DNA of 64,000 nt from an uncultured Lachnospiraceae bacterium (GCA_910579735.1 CAJTUZ010000008.1:90516-154515), one strand, 5' to 3'; shown: positions 8,989 to 18,214, counted from the first letter of the stretch. The notes: generated from the letters alone by a model not told the origin. Numbers and translations: made by a program.

Positions 8989-9121
8989 ATGCTGATAATT
9001 TTTTTCTACCTTTTGCTCGTCTTGCAGCTAAAACCTTTCTTCCGCCCTTTGTTTTCATTCTTGCCCTGAATCCATGGACTTTGGATCTCTGTCTCTTTTT
9101 CGGCTGATATGTCATTTTCAT
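8987..9121 (-). CDS. rpmH: 50S ribosomal protein L34
   Basis: A 44-residue, very basic protein beginning MKMTYQPKKRQRSKVHGFRA and ending GRKKLSA, the full L34 sequence pattern. The start at 9121 has GGAGGTGT just upstream. It is the first gene leftward of the origin, the usual place for rpmH in Firmicutes. Its promoter is listed separately, giving a leader of about 100 nt. Confidence 0.97.
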   Translation of the reverse strand: MKMTYQPKKRQRSKVHGFRARMKTKGGRKVLAARRAKGRKKLSA

Positions 9122-9226
9122 TACGATACACCTCCTTTTCCAAAGTAGATATTCTTCTACGGTTACGATCTGATCATTTACAAATAAATTAATAAATTAC
9201 AGTTTTGTTTGGAAAACAACACCTCT

Positions 9227-9255
9227 ATTGTATATAAATAATTCCAATACGTCAA
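9227..9255 (-). promoter_or_regulatory. Sigma-A-type promoter for rpmH operon
   Basis: On the minus strand TTGACG (9250-9255) and TACAAT (9227-9232) are separated by 17 bp. Transcription would begin near 9220 and run into rpmH. Confidence 0.7.
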
Positions 9256-9299
9256 GGGAATCCTGACATTTTTCTATGATAAAAAAATTTTTTCAGGAA

Positions 9300-9600
9300 T
9301 AAAAAAGATATCCACTTTACATAAATGTATCCACAAAATGTGGATAAGCTGTGTATAACTTTTTATTTTCCTGTTGACAACTTAAATAATCCCCTTAATT
9401 TATCCTCTCTTTAAATGTTAATCATTATTCTTATAGTTATACACATCATAAAAAATCATGTTAATCATCTATGTAAACCTGTTTATTTTTTTGTGGATAA
9501 CTTATCAACTTATTTAATTGAATTTTTACTTCATTTATATTAATATATATGTTAGGGGATTTTCGTTAAAATGAAATATTTATAGTAAAGAGGTTTTTAT
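9300..9600. other. oriC, dnaA-upstream part with DnaA boxes and AT-rich segment
   Basis: The intergenic region before dnaA holds a cluster of DnaA boxes (consensus TTATNCACA): 9327-9335 (GTATCCACA, one mismatch, plus), 9339-9347 (TGTGGATAA, minus), 9350-9358 (TGTGTATAA, minus), 9437-9445 (TTATACACA, plus) and 9492-9500 (TGTGGATAA, minus). The first two are head to head, 3 nt apart. Very AT-rich stretches at 9360-9435 and 9501-9560 are candidate unwinding elements. A TTGACA at 9374-9379 may be the -35 of a dnaA promoter, but no convincing -10 was found. Gene polarity switches here, consistent with bidirectional replication from this point. Confidence 0.88.
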
Positions 9601-10959
9601 ATGGATTCTATCAAAGATAATTGGGATTTGATCAAGGAGACTTTACGAAAAGAATATGAGCTCTCCGACATTGCCTATTCAACATGGATAGCCCCCTTAA
9701 ATTTTTATCAGGTTGAAAATGATGTGATAACGATACTGATCCCATCAAATCAGTCTCATTTCCTGAATTATATTTCAAATAAATATAAAAATTATTTTCA
9801 GGTAACGATATCCGAAATGATGGACCATACTTATGATATTTCCTTTATATTGGAAAAAGATGCCAGGGAAGAAAAACAGAACAATTCTTCCAAAACAAAG
9901 CATGTATACAATATCAATTATGAAAATGCCAATTTAAATCCAAAATATAAATTCGAAACGTTCGTTGTAGGAAGCAACAACAATTTCGCACATTCCGCCT
10001 GTCTCGCCGTAGCAGAGTCTCCGGGCGAAGCATACAATCCTCTCTATATATATGGAGGAGCAGGACTTGGGAAAACGCATTTAATGAATTCAATCGGACA
10101 TTTCATTTTAGAAGAAAATCCTGATACGAAAGTCATGTACGTAACATCGGAAATCTTTACAAATGAAGTTATTGAATCTATCAGAAGCGGAAATGCAGCC
10201 ACCATGAGTAAATTAAGAGAAAAATACAGAACCGTGGATGTCCTTCTAATAGATGATATTCAATTTATCATTGGTAAAGAAAGCACACAGGAAGAATTTT
10301 TCCATACATTTAATACGCTTCACTCCGCAGGGAAACAGATCATTCTATCTTCCGATAAACCGCCCAAAGAACTGGAAACGTTGGAAGAAAGATTCCGTTC
10401 CCGTTTTGAATGGGGACTGATTGCCGATATACAGCCGCCTAATTATGAGACCAGAATGGCTATTTTAAAGAAAAATGCCGAAAACTGCAATAAAAAAATA
10501 GATGACGAAGTATTAGAATATATTGCAACCAATATTAAATCCAATATCAGGGAATTAGAAGGAGCATTTAATAAGATCATCGCATTTTCCAAGTTAAATA
10601 ATCTTGACATCAATTTAGAACATGCACAGGAAGCTCTAAAAGACATTATATATGCAGACACTCCAAGAGACGTTACCCCTTCCTTAATCATTAATGTAGT
10701 AGCCGAATATTTCGGAATTACTGCAGACGATATTATGTCCAAGAAAAGAAATTCCGAACTGGTACAAGCCAGACAGATCGTTATGTACCTTTGCAGGGAT
10801 CTGACGGCAGAATCTCTTTCCGGTATCGGAAAGTTCCTCGGGAAAAAGGATCATACAACTGTCATACATGGTGTGAATAAGATCTCCGAGGAAATTGTGA
10901 ACAATGTGGAACTGAAGAATAAAATTGAAACAATTAAAAAGAAGTTAATTTTCACCTAA
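9601..10959 (+). CDS. dnaA: Chromosomal replication initiator protein DnaA
   Basis: A 452-residue initiator that binds DnaA boxes and opens the origin. Domain I is N-terminal (about 1-80), followed by a short linker. The AAA+ domain has a P-loop GGAGLGKTH at 152-160, Walker B VLLIDDIQF near 216-224 and a sensor-type stretch RFRSRFEWGLIADI. Domain IV carries the DnaA signature KDHTTVIHGVNKI near the C-terminus. RBS AAAGAGG precedes the ATG. Being flanked by DnaA boxes on both sides suggests autoregulation. Confidence 0.98.
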   Translation: MDSIKDNWDLIKETLRKEYELSDIAYSTWIAPLNFYQVENDVITILIPSNQSHFLNYISNKYKNYFQVTISEMMDHTYDISFILEKDAREEKQNNSSKTKHVYNINYENANLNPKYKFETFVVGSNNNFAHSACLAVAESPGEAYNPLYIYGGAGLGKTHLMNSIGHFILEENPDTKVMYVTSEIFTNEVIESIRSGNAATMSKLREKYRTVDVLLIDDIQFIIGKESTQEEFFHTFNTLHSAGKQIILSSDKPPKELETLEERFRSRFEWGLIADIQPPNYETRMAILKKNAENCNKKIDDEVLEYIATNIKSNIRELEGAFNKIIAFSKLNNLDINLEHAQEALKDIIYADTPRDVTPSLIINVVAEYFGITADDIMSKKRNSELVQARQIVMYLCRDLTAESLSGIGKFLGKKDHTTVIHGVNKISEEIVNNVELKNKIETIKKKLIFT

Positions 10960-11171
10960 CCTTCCGATTGTTGATAATATAAAACTTATTCTCAGGTTAT
11001 CCGAAGATTTTCACAACTTATACATTTTCTTTTTTCCTGAAAAATAGTATAATAAATGAGGTTATGCACATTTCAACACCTATTATTATGAAAGACTATG
11101 AAATATATTATAAATAAATATGACAGGCAGTTCCCGTTCCGGTTCATATTCAGAAAGGAAGTTATACACAG
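10960..11171. other. dnaA-dnaN intergenic region with DnaA boxes
   Basis: A 212-bp AT-rich gap with two consensus DnaA boxes on the plus strand: TTATGCACA at 11062-11070 and TTATACACA at 11162-11170. The second box fills the spacer between the Shine-Dalgarno AAAGGAAG and the dnaN ATG. This looks like the second half of a bipartite origin, as in Bacillus subtilis (family knowledge), and may also regulate dnaN. A weak box-like TTATCCGAA lies near 10998. Confidence 0.7.
11025..11053 (+). promoter_or_regulatory. Candidate dnaN promoter
   Basis: A perfect TATAAT lies at 11048-11053, with a poor -35 (TTTTCT at 11025-11030) 17 bp upstream. A DnaA box begins 9 bp after the -10, at the expected transcription start. 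Confidence 0.45.
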
Positions 11172-12281
11172 ATGAAAATTATATGTAAGAAATCCAATCT
11201 CTTAAACGGTGTACAGATCGTATCAAAAGCAGTACCCAGCAAAACAACTATGTCTATTCTGGAATGTATTTTATTGGACGTTAGAAACGGCGAGATCAAG
11301 TTGGCGGCAAATGATATGGAACTTGGTATCGAAACAAGAATAGAGGGAAAAGTTGTTGAAAGAGGTATGATTGCGATTGATGCCAAAATCTTTTTAGAGA
11401 TCGTTCGTAAACTTCCCGATAATGATATCATGATAGAAACGGATGCTAATTTAAAGACGACGATCACCTGTGAAAAAGCCAAATTCAATATTATCGGTAA
11501 ATCAGGAGAAGATTTTTCCTATCTGCCTTTGATCGAAAGAAACGATTCTATCGTTTTATCTCAGTTTACTTTAAAAGAAATCATCAGGCAGACTATCTTC
11601 TCTATAGCCGATAATGATAATAATAAACTGATGACGGGCGAACTGTTTGAAATTGATGGAGATACTTTAAAGGTGGTATCGTTAGACGGGCATAGAATCT
11701 CTATTCGTAAAATTAATCTGAAGGATAACTATGAACCTAAGAAACTGGTAGTGCCTGGTAAAACTTTAAGTGAGATCAGCAAGATTCTTTCCGGTGATGT
11801 GGATAAAGAAGTACATATTTTCTTTACGGACAATCATATTTTATTTGAATTTGACAATACGATCGTTCTTTCCAGATTGATCGAAGGCGAATATTTTAAG
11901 ATTGATCAGATGTTATCCACTGATTATGAAACGAAAGTCAGAATCAATAAAAAAGAATTTTTAAATTGTATTGACAGAGCGACTCTTCTTGTAAAAGAAG
12001 GAGATAAAAAACCGGTCATTATCAATATTACAGATGCTTCCATGGAACTGAAAATGAATACCATCATAGGAAGTATGGATGAAGAAATTGATATTACGAA
12101 AAACGGTAAAGACCTGATGATCGGATTTAATCCCAAATTCCTGATCGATGCGCTGCGTGTGATCGATGATGAAGAAGTGGATCTTTACATGGTAAATCCG
12201 AAAGCGCCATGTTTTATCAGAGATGCAGAAGAAAACTATATTTATCTGATCCTGCCGGTTAATTTTACGACGGTAAGCTGA
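11172..12281 (+). CDS. dnaN: DNA polymerase III beta subunit (sliding clamp)
   Basis: A 369-residue clamp protein with the three-fold repeated architecture expected for DnaN. It begins MKIICKKSNLLNGVQIVSKA, has the conserved LAANDMELGI segment near residue 50, VVSLDGHRISIRK near 175-187 and ends LILPVNFTTVS (the usual family ending is a similar 'LILPVR' strand). It encircles DNA and tethers replicases and repair proteins. Located after dnaA with a DnaA box in its translation initiation region. Confidence 0.97.
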   Translation: MKIICKKSNLLNGVQIVSKAVPSKTTMSILECILLDVRNGEIKLAANDMELGIETRIEGKVVERGMIAIDAKIFLEIVRKLPDNDIMIETDANLKTTITCEKAKFNIIGKSGEDFSYLPLIERNDSIVLSQFTLKEIIRQTIFSIADNDNNKLMTGELFEIDGDTLKVVSLDGHRISIRKINLKDNYEPKKLVVPGKTLSEISKILSGDVDKEVHIFFTDNHILFEFDNTIVLSRLIEGEYFKIDQMLSTDYETKVRINKKEFLNCIDRATLLVKEGDKKPVIINITDASMELKMNTIIGSMDEEIDITKNGKDLMIGFNPKFLIDALRVIDDEEVDLYMVNPKAPCFIRDAEENYIYLILPVNFTTVS

Positions 12282-12340
12282 TATTTTTATAGTAAGAGAA
12301 AAGATACGTTAAAAGCAAGACTGTTTAAGAGTGGAAATTT

Positions 12341-12550
12341 ATGGAAACAATAAAAATTAAAGACGAATATATAAAACTTGGTCAGGCTCTGAAACTTGCC
12401 GGATTCGTGGAATCGGGCGTCGATGCGAAGGCTGAGATTCAGGAAGGTTATGTAAAAGTAAACGGTGAAGTGGAATATCAGCGCGGCAAGAAAATACATC
12501 CGGGCGATGTAATAGAGTTTGAAGGGCAGCAGGTTAAGGTAGAAAACTGA
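12341..12550 (+). CDS. yaaA: Small S4-domain RNA-binding protein (YaaA/RlbA type)
   Basis: A 69-residue protein made almost entirely of an S4 domain: IKLGQALKLAGFVESGVDAK, then VKVNGEVEYQRGKKIHPGDV. Such proteins occupy the dnaN-recF gap in most Firmicutes. The last base of its stop codon overlaps the recF ATG by 1 nt, so the genes are coupled. The Bacillus homologue is linked to ribosome biogenesis; the role here is inferred. Do not confuse it with the unrelated E. coli YaaA. Confidence 0.92.
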   Translation: METIKIKDEYIKLGQALKLAGFVESGVDAKAEIQEGYVKVNGEVEYQRGKKIHPGDVIEFEGQQVKVEN

Positions 12551-13659
12551 TGATCATTAAATCATTGGAATTACAAAATTTCAGAAATTATGATTCTTTG
12601 AACATTCATTTCAGCAGTGGGACAAATATTTTATATGGAGATAACGCACAGGGAAAGACCAATATTTTAGAAGCGATCTATTTATCTTCCACAACAAAAT
12701 CCCATAAGGGAAGCAAAGACAAAGATATTATAAATTTTGAGAAAGAAGAAGCGCATATCAGGACTTTTCTGGAAAAAGAAGGTATTGAAAACAAAGTAGA
12801 TATGCACCTTCGAAAAAATAAATCCAAAGGAATTGCAATCAACGGGCAGAAAATTAAAAAGGCTGCTGAACTTTTGGGATTGTTGAATGTCGTATTTTTT
12901 TCTCCGGAGGATTTAAGTATTATCAAAAGCGGCCCGGCAGAAAGACGAAGATTTGTAGATATGGAGCTTTGTCAGCTCGACAGCTTTTATCTGTATAATC
13001 TGAATCATTATAATAAAATAGTCAATCAGAGAAATAAACTCTTAAAAGACATGTATTTCAGGCCGGAACTGAGAGATACATTGAATATATGGGATTCTCA
13101 GCTTGTTTCTTTCGGCAGCAAGATCATTGAAAGAAGAGAATTATTTGTAAAACAATTAAATGAAATTATTTATGAAATACATAAAAAATTGTCAGGCGAT
13201 AAGGAAAATTTATGTATTTGTTATGAAGCCGATACTACGATAGAAAATTATGAACAGGCTTTAAAGGCTTCTCAGGAAAGAGATATTAAATTAAAACAGA
13301 CTACAGTCGGTCCTCACAGAGATGACTTTTATTTTATGGAAGGAACTATCGATATTCGTAAATTCGGTTCTCAAGGTCAGCAGAGAACTGCTGCTCTGTC
13401 TTTAAAATTATCAGAAATAGAATTGGTTAAAAAAATGACAAAGGATAATCCCGTTCTTCTTCTCGATGACGTACTGTCGGAACTTGACAGCAACAGACAA
13501 AATTATTTATTGGACAGTATAGGGGATATTCAGACAATTATTACATGTACCGGATTGGATGAATTGATTAATAACAGATTTGAAATCGATAAAATATTTC
13601 GAATCGAAAACGGAAGTCTTGCCGGAAATATGGATGGGAACATTGATGATTATGTATAA
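12550..13659 (+). CDS. recF: DNA replication and repair protein RecF
   Basis: A 369-residue SMC-like ATPase of recombinational repair. Walker A GDNAQGKTN lies at 30-38, after the typical LELQNFRNYDSLNIHFSSG start. The RecF landmark FFSPEDLSIIKSGPAERRRF is at about 115-134, and the signature FGSQGQQRTAALSLKL precedes Walker B LLLDDVLSELD. It loads RecA at gaps in single-stranded DNA (family knowledge). Translationally coupled to yaaA; gyrB follows after 23 bp with AGGAGG. Confidence 0.96.
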   Translation: MIIKSLELQNFRNYDSLNIHFSSGTNILYGDNAQGKTNILEAIYLSSTTKSHKGSKDKDIINFEKEEAHIRTFLEKEGIENKVDMHLRKNKSKGIAINGQKIKKAAELLGLLNVVFFSPEDLSIIKSGPAERRRFVDMELCQLDSFYLYNLNHYNKIVNQRNKLLKDMYFRPELRDTLNIWDSQLVSFGSKIIERRELFVKQLNEIIYEIHKKLSGDKENLCICYEADTTIENYEQALKASQERDIKLKQTTVGPHRDDFYFMEGTIDIRKFGSQGQQRTAALSLKLSEIELVKKMTKDNPVLLLDDVLSELDSNRQNYLLDSIGDIQTIITCTGLDELINNRFEIDKIFRIENGSLAGNMDGNIDDYV

Positions 13660-13682
13660 GGTAATTCTGCAGGAGGTTTATA

Positions 13683-15599
13683 ATGGCTAATGATTACGGA
13701 GCAGATCAGATTCAAATATTAGAAGGTCTTGAAGCAGTTAGAAAAAGACCCGGTATGTATATAGGAAGTACGTCCAGCAGAGGTCTTCATCACCTGGTTT
13801 ATGAAATCGTAGATAATTCCGTAGATGAAGCACTGGCAGGATTCTGCAGTACGATCGATGTAACGGTCAATTCCGATAATTCTGTTACGGTTATTGATGA
13901 TGGACGGGGCATTCCGACAGGAATCAATCATAAAGCGGGTATTCCTGCCGTTGAAGTTGTTTTTACGATTCTTCATGCGGGAGGAAAATTCGGCGGCGGA
14001 GGATACAAGGTATCGGGAGGACTCCACGGCGTAGGGGCCTCTGTTGTAAATGCCCTCTCTGACTGGCTTGAAGTGGAAATTTATACAGAAGGCAAAATAT
14101 ATAAGCAGCGTTATGAGAGGGGACAAGTATGTTATCCTCTTAAAGTTGTAGGCGAATGCGAACCTGATAAAACAGGAACAAAAATTCATTTTAAACCGGA
14201 TGCGTCTATTTTTGAAGAGACTGTTTTTGATTATAAAACATTAAAAACAAGACTCAGAGAAACTGCTTTTCTTACAAAAGGGTTAAAGATTATTCTCTCC
14301 GATGAACGGGAAGGAATGGAACAGCGTAAAGAATTTCATTATGAAGGCGGAATCAAAGAGTTCGTTACGTATCTGAATAAAAGTAAAGATGCTTTGTATG
14401 GTCAGATCATGTACTTTGAAGGAACGAAAAATAATGTTTATGTTGAAGTTGCAATGCAGCATAATGATTCTTATAACGAAAGCGTTTATACATTTGTGAA
14501 TAATATCAATACGCCCGAAGGCGGTACACATTTGATCGGTTTTAAGAATGCACTTACAAAGACATTTAATGATTATGCAAAAAATAATAAATTATTAAAA
14601 GAAAACGAAGATAATCTTTCCGGTGATGATATCAGGGAAGGTTTGACAGCCATTATCAGCGTCAAAATAGAAGATCCCCAGTTTGAAGGACAGACAAAGC
14701 AGAAACTGGGAAATTCCGAAGCAAGGGGAGCCGTTGATAATATAGTAAGTGAACAGCTTACTTACTTTTTGGAACAAAATCCGTCTGTTGCCAAAATTAT
14801 ATGTGAAAAATCTATTCTGGCGCAGCGTGCAAGAGAAGCGGCCAGAAAGGCAAGGGATCTGACTCGTCGCAAAACTGCTTTGGAAGGTTCTTCCTTACCC
14901 GGTAAACTGGCCGATTGTTCGGACAAAAATCCTGAAAACTGTGAGATCTATATTGTAGAGGGAGATTCTGCCGGCGGCTCTGCCAAGACGGCAAGAAGTC
15001 GTGCCACACAGGCTATTCTGCCGCTTCGTGGAAAAATATTAAATGTAGAAAAAGCAAGACTTGACAGAATCTATGCAAACGAAGAGATCAAGGCTATGAT
15101 TACTGCTTTCGGAACCGGCATTCATGAAGATTTTGATATCAGCAAACTTCGCTATAATAAGATTATTATTATGACGGATGCCGATGTTGACGGGGCTCAT
15201 ATTGCTACGTTAATGCTTACCTTTATTTATCGTTTTATGCCGGAGCTGATCAGGCAGGGTCATGTTTATCTTGCAAAACCGCCTCTTTATAAACTGGAGA
15301 AAAACAGACAGGTCTGGTATGCTTACAGTGATGAAGAACTGGATAAACTTCTTGCGGAAGTGGGAAGAGATCAAAGTAATAAGATCCAGCGTTATAAAGG
15401 TCTGGGAGAAATGGATGCGGATCAGCTTTGGGATACAACGATGGATCCGGAAAAACGTATTTTGCTTCGTGTTAATATCAATGAAGAGGAAGAATCTGAA
15501 GTAGATCTTACTTTTAATACTTTAATGGGTGATAAAGTAGAACCCAGACGTATTTTTATTGAAGAAAATGCGAAGTTTGTTAAGAATCTCGATATTTAA
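13683..15599 (+). CDS. gyrB: DNA gyrase subunit B
   Basis: A 638-residue type IIA topoisomerase ATPase subunit. The GHKL ATPase region shows EAVRKRPGMYIGSTSSRGLH and EIVDNSVDEALAG; GGLHGVGASVVNALS is the lid segment. The transducer follows. The TOPRIM domain has YIVEGDSAGGSAK and the acidic cluster IIIMTDADVDGAHI, and the C-terminal part has RYKGLGEMDADQLWDTTM. The length is normal for Gram-positive GyrB. RBS AGGAGG at 13671-13676. Confidence 0.97.
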   Translation: MANDYGADQIQILEGLEAVRKRPGMYIGSTSSRGLHHLVYEIVDNSVDEALAGFCSTIDVTVNSDNSVTVIDDGRGIPTGINHKAGIPAVEVVFTILHAGGKFGGGGYKVSGGLHGVGASVVNALSDWLEVEIYTEGKIYKQRYERGQVCYPLKVVGECEPDKTGTKIHFKPDASIFEETVFDYKTLKTRLRETAFLTKGLKIILSDEREGMEQRKEFHYEGGIKEFVTYLNKSKDALYGQIMYFEGTKNNVYVEVAMQHNDSYNESVYTFVNNINTPEGGTHLIGFKNALTKTFNDYAKNNKLLKENEDNLSGDDIREGLTAIISVKIEDPQFEGQTKQKLGNSEARGAVDNIVSEQLTYFLEQNPSVAKIICEKSILAQRAREAARKARDLTRRKTALEGSSLPGKLADCSDKNPENCEIYIVEGDSAGGSAKTARSRATQAILPLRGKILNVEKARLDRIYANEEIKAMITAFGTGIHEDFDISKLRYNKIIIMTDADVDGAHIATLMLTFIYRFMPELIRQGHVYLAKPPLYKLEKNRQVWYAYSDEELDKLLAEVGRDQSNKIQRYKGLGEMDADQLWDTTMDPEKRILLRVNINEEEESEVDLTFNTLMGDKVEPRRIFIEENAKFVKNLDI

Positions 15600-15600
15600 A

Positions 15601-15623
15601 TTGAAAAATCAGAGATTTTTCAA
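15601..15623 (+). repeat. Hairpin in the gyrB-gyrA spacer
   Basis: A perfect 10-bp inverted repeat, TTGAAAAATC at 15601-15610 and GATTTTTCAA at 15614-15623, with a 3-nt loop. It lies 2 nt after the gyrB stop and just before the gyrA Shine-Dalgarno. No T-run follows, so it is not a classical terminator. It could stabilise the gyrB mRNA end or tune gyrA translation. Confidence 0.6.
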
Positions 15624-15643
15624 TTGAAAGGAATCATATTAGA

Positions 15644-18214
15644 ATGGATGATCGTATTTTTGATAAAATTGAAGAAGTAGACCTTAAGAAAAAAATGGAA
15701 GATTCTTACATTGATTATGCAATGAGCGTTATTGCGGCACGTGCACTGCCTGATGTAAGAGATGGTTTGAAGCCGGTGCAGAGAAGAGTTCTGTATTCCA
15801 TGATAGAGTTGAATAACGGTCCCGACAAACCGCATAGAAAAAGTGCGCGTATTGTCGGTGATACAATGGGTAAGTATCATCCTCATGGAGATAGTTCTAT
15901 CTATGGAGCTCTTGTTAATATGGCACAGGAATGGTCTACACGTTATCCGCTCGTGGATGGACATGGCAATTTCGGTTCCGTCGATGGGGATGGCGCTGCA
16001 GCTATGCGTTATACGGAAGCACGTTTGAGTAAAATTTCGATGGAGCTGCTTGCAGATATCAATAAAGATACGGTTAATTTCGTTCCTAACTTTGATGATA
16101 CGGAAAAAGAACCTTCCGTGCTTCCAAGCCGTTATCCGAATCTTCTGGTAAACGGTACTTCCGGTATTGCAGTAGGTATGGCTACCAATATACCGCCTCA
16201 TAATTTACGTGAAGTTATAAGTGCCGTTATAAAGATTATAGATAATCAGGTACAGGAAAACAGAAAGACAGAGATCGAAGAAGTTTTAGAACTGATCAAG
16301 GCGCCGGATTTCCCGACAGGCGGTGTGATACTCGGAACAAGAGGAGCGGAAGAAGCTTATCGTACCGGACGCGGTAAAGTCAGAGTCCGTGCCGTAACCA
16401 ATATTGAAACAATGGAAAATGGAAAGAACCGTATTATCGTGACGGAACTTCCTTATATGGTAAATAAGGCCAATCTGATTTTGAAAATTGCCGATATGGT
16501 AAAATTAAAGAAAATAGATGGTATTACAGATCTTCGCGACGAAACGAACAGAGAAGGTATGCGTATCGTCATTGAACTTAGAAGAGATGTTAACGCAAAT
16601 GTTATTTTGAATCAGCTTTATAAACATACCCAGTTGCAGGATTCTTTCGGTATTATCATGCTTGCTCTTGTTAACCAGGAACCGAAGGTGATGAATCTTC
16701 TTGATATGCTTGGTTATTATCTGGATCATCAGAAGGATGTTGTAACAAGAAGAACAAAATATGATCTGAATAAAGCGGAAGAAAGAGATCATATTTTACA
16801 GGGATTGTTGATTGCTCTTGATAATATAGATGAAGTAATCCAGATTATCAGAAGCAGCCAGACGACCCAGATTGCAAAAGAAAGACTGATAGAACGTTTT
16901 GCGCTTTCCGAAGTACAGTCACAGGCAATCGTAGATATGCGTCTGCGTGCTCTGACAGGTCTGGAAAGAGAAAAACTGGAAAACGAACATAAAGAATTAT
17001 TGGCAAAAATTGCAGAATTAAAGGCAATTTTGGCAGATGAAAAGTTACTGCTCGGCGTCATCAAAGAAGAAATGTTAATTATTGCAGAAAAATTCGGTGA
17101 CGATCGAAGAAGTAAGATCGGATATGATGTCTATGATATTAATATGGAAGATCTGATACCGAGGGACAACACAGTCATTGCCATGACCAGTCTCGGTTAT
17201 GTGAAACGTATGACAGTAGATAACTTTAAGTCACAGAACCGCGGCGGTAAAGGAATTAAAGGAATGCAGACATTGGAAGAAGACTATATAGAAGATCTTC
17301 TGATGACGACGACGCATCATTATCTGATGTTTTTTACCAATTACGGAAGAGTTTACCGATTAAAAGCCTATGAAATTCCCGAAGCGGGACGTACGGCAAG
17401 AGGAACTGCGATCATTAATTTGCTGCAGCTGACGCCGGGCGAGAAAATTTCAGCCATGATTCCGATCAAAGATTATGAAGACGATAAAAATCTTTTCATG
17501 GTTACGAAAAAAGGTATCGTCAAGAAAACTTCTATTCTGGAATACAGCAATGTCCGTAAAAACGGCCTTGCCGCAATCAATCTCAGAGAAGATGATGAAC
17601 TGATCGAAGTAAAATCAACGGATAAGGATACTGAAATTTTCCTTGTTACAAAACTTGGTATGTGTATCCGATTCAGGGAAACGGATGTAAGAGCAACCGG
17701 ACGCTCCTCCATGGGTGTTATCGGTATGAATTTATCCGATGGTGATGAAATAATCGGTATGCAGTTAGATCACCAGGGAGATTCTCTTTTGATCGTTTCT
17801 GAAAACGGCCTTGGAAAACGTACTTATCTGGATGAGTTTACCGTACAAAACAGGGGCGGTAAAGGTGTGAAATGTTATAAGATCACTGAAAAAACAGGTA
17901 ATGTAGTCGGTGTAAAAGCAGTAAACGACGATCACGAGATTATGATGATCACAACAGAAGGTGTTATTATCCAGCTGCGTATGGAAGATATTTCAACACT
18001 TGGCAGAATTACATCCGGTGTCAAAATGATGAATCTGGAAGAGGACGTGAAGGTTGCCAAGATTGCCAAAGTAAGGGAAAAAGTAAGTGATGGCAGCCAG
18101 GAATTTGAAAATATCGACGATGCAATGGAAGAGATTCCGGAAGAAGAGCGATATGGTAATATTTCTGAAAATGATGATGAAAAAGTAACCCTGCCGGAAG
18201 AAGAAGTTGAATAA
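15644..18214 (+). CDS. gyrA: DNA gyrase subunit A
   Basis: An 856-residue gyrase A subunit. The N-terminal breakage-reunion domain has ARALPDVRDGLKPVQRRVLY at 32-51 and the catalytic tyrosine in MRYTEARLSKIS (Tyr123). The quinolone-determining segment reads HPHGDSSIYGAL (79-90): Ser84 matches E. coli Ser83, but the position of E. coli Asp87 is Gly88. The C-terminal beta-pinwheel has two QNRGGKG motifs, the first at the position of the GyrA box. The acidic tail ends EKVTLPEEEVE. A terminator follows. Confidence 0.97.
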   Translation: MDDRIFDKIEEVDLKKKMEDSYIDYAMSVIAARALPDVRDGLKPVQRRVLYSMIELNNGPDKPHRKSARIVGDTMGKYHPHGDSSIYGALVNMAQEWSTRYPLVDGHGNFGSVDGDGAAAMRYTEARLSKISMELLADINKDTVNFVPNFDDTEKEPSVLPSRYPNLLVNGTSGIAVGMATNIPPHNLREVISAVIKIIDNQVQENRKTEIEEVLELIKAPDFPTGGVILGTRGAEEAYRTGRGKVRVRAVTNIETMENGKNRIIVTELPYMVNKANLILKIADMVKLKKIDGITDLRDETNREGMRIVIELRRDVNANVILNQLYKHTQLQDSFGIIMLALVNQEPKVMNLLDMLGYYLDHQKDVVTRRTKYDLNKAEERDHILQGLLIALDNIDEVIQIIRSSQTTQIAKERLIERFALSEVQSQAIVDMRLRALTGLEREKLENEHKELLAKIAELKAILADEKLLLGVIKEEMLIIAEKFGDDRRSKIGYDVYDINMEDLIPRDNTVIAMTSLGYVKRMTVDNFKSQNRGGKGIKGMQTLEEDYIEDLLMTTTHHYLMFFTNYGRVYRLKAYEIPEAGRTARGTAIINLLQLTPGEKISAMIPIKDYEDDKNLFMVTKKGIVKKTSILEYSNVRKNGLAAINLREDDELIEVKSTDKDTEIFLVTKLGMCIRFRETDVRATGRSSMGVIGMNLSDGDEIIGMQLDHQGDSLLIVSENGLGKRTYLDEFTVQNRGGKGVKCYKITEKTGNVVGVKAVNDDHEIMMITTEGVIIQLRMEDISTLGRITSGVKMMNLEEDVKVAKIAKVREKVSDGSQEFENIDDAMEEIPEEERYGNISENDDEKVTLPEEEVE

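Noticed and set aside
12341..12550. E. coli-type YaaA (peroxide stress protein)
   Set aside because: The protein is a 69-residue S4 domain, unrelated to the E. coli protein of the same name.
15620..16201. Long antisense open frame opposite the gyrA start
   Set aside because: It mirrors the codon structure of gyrA, has no ribosome binding site and shows no protein family pattern.
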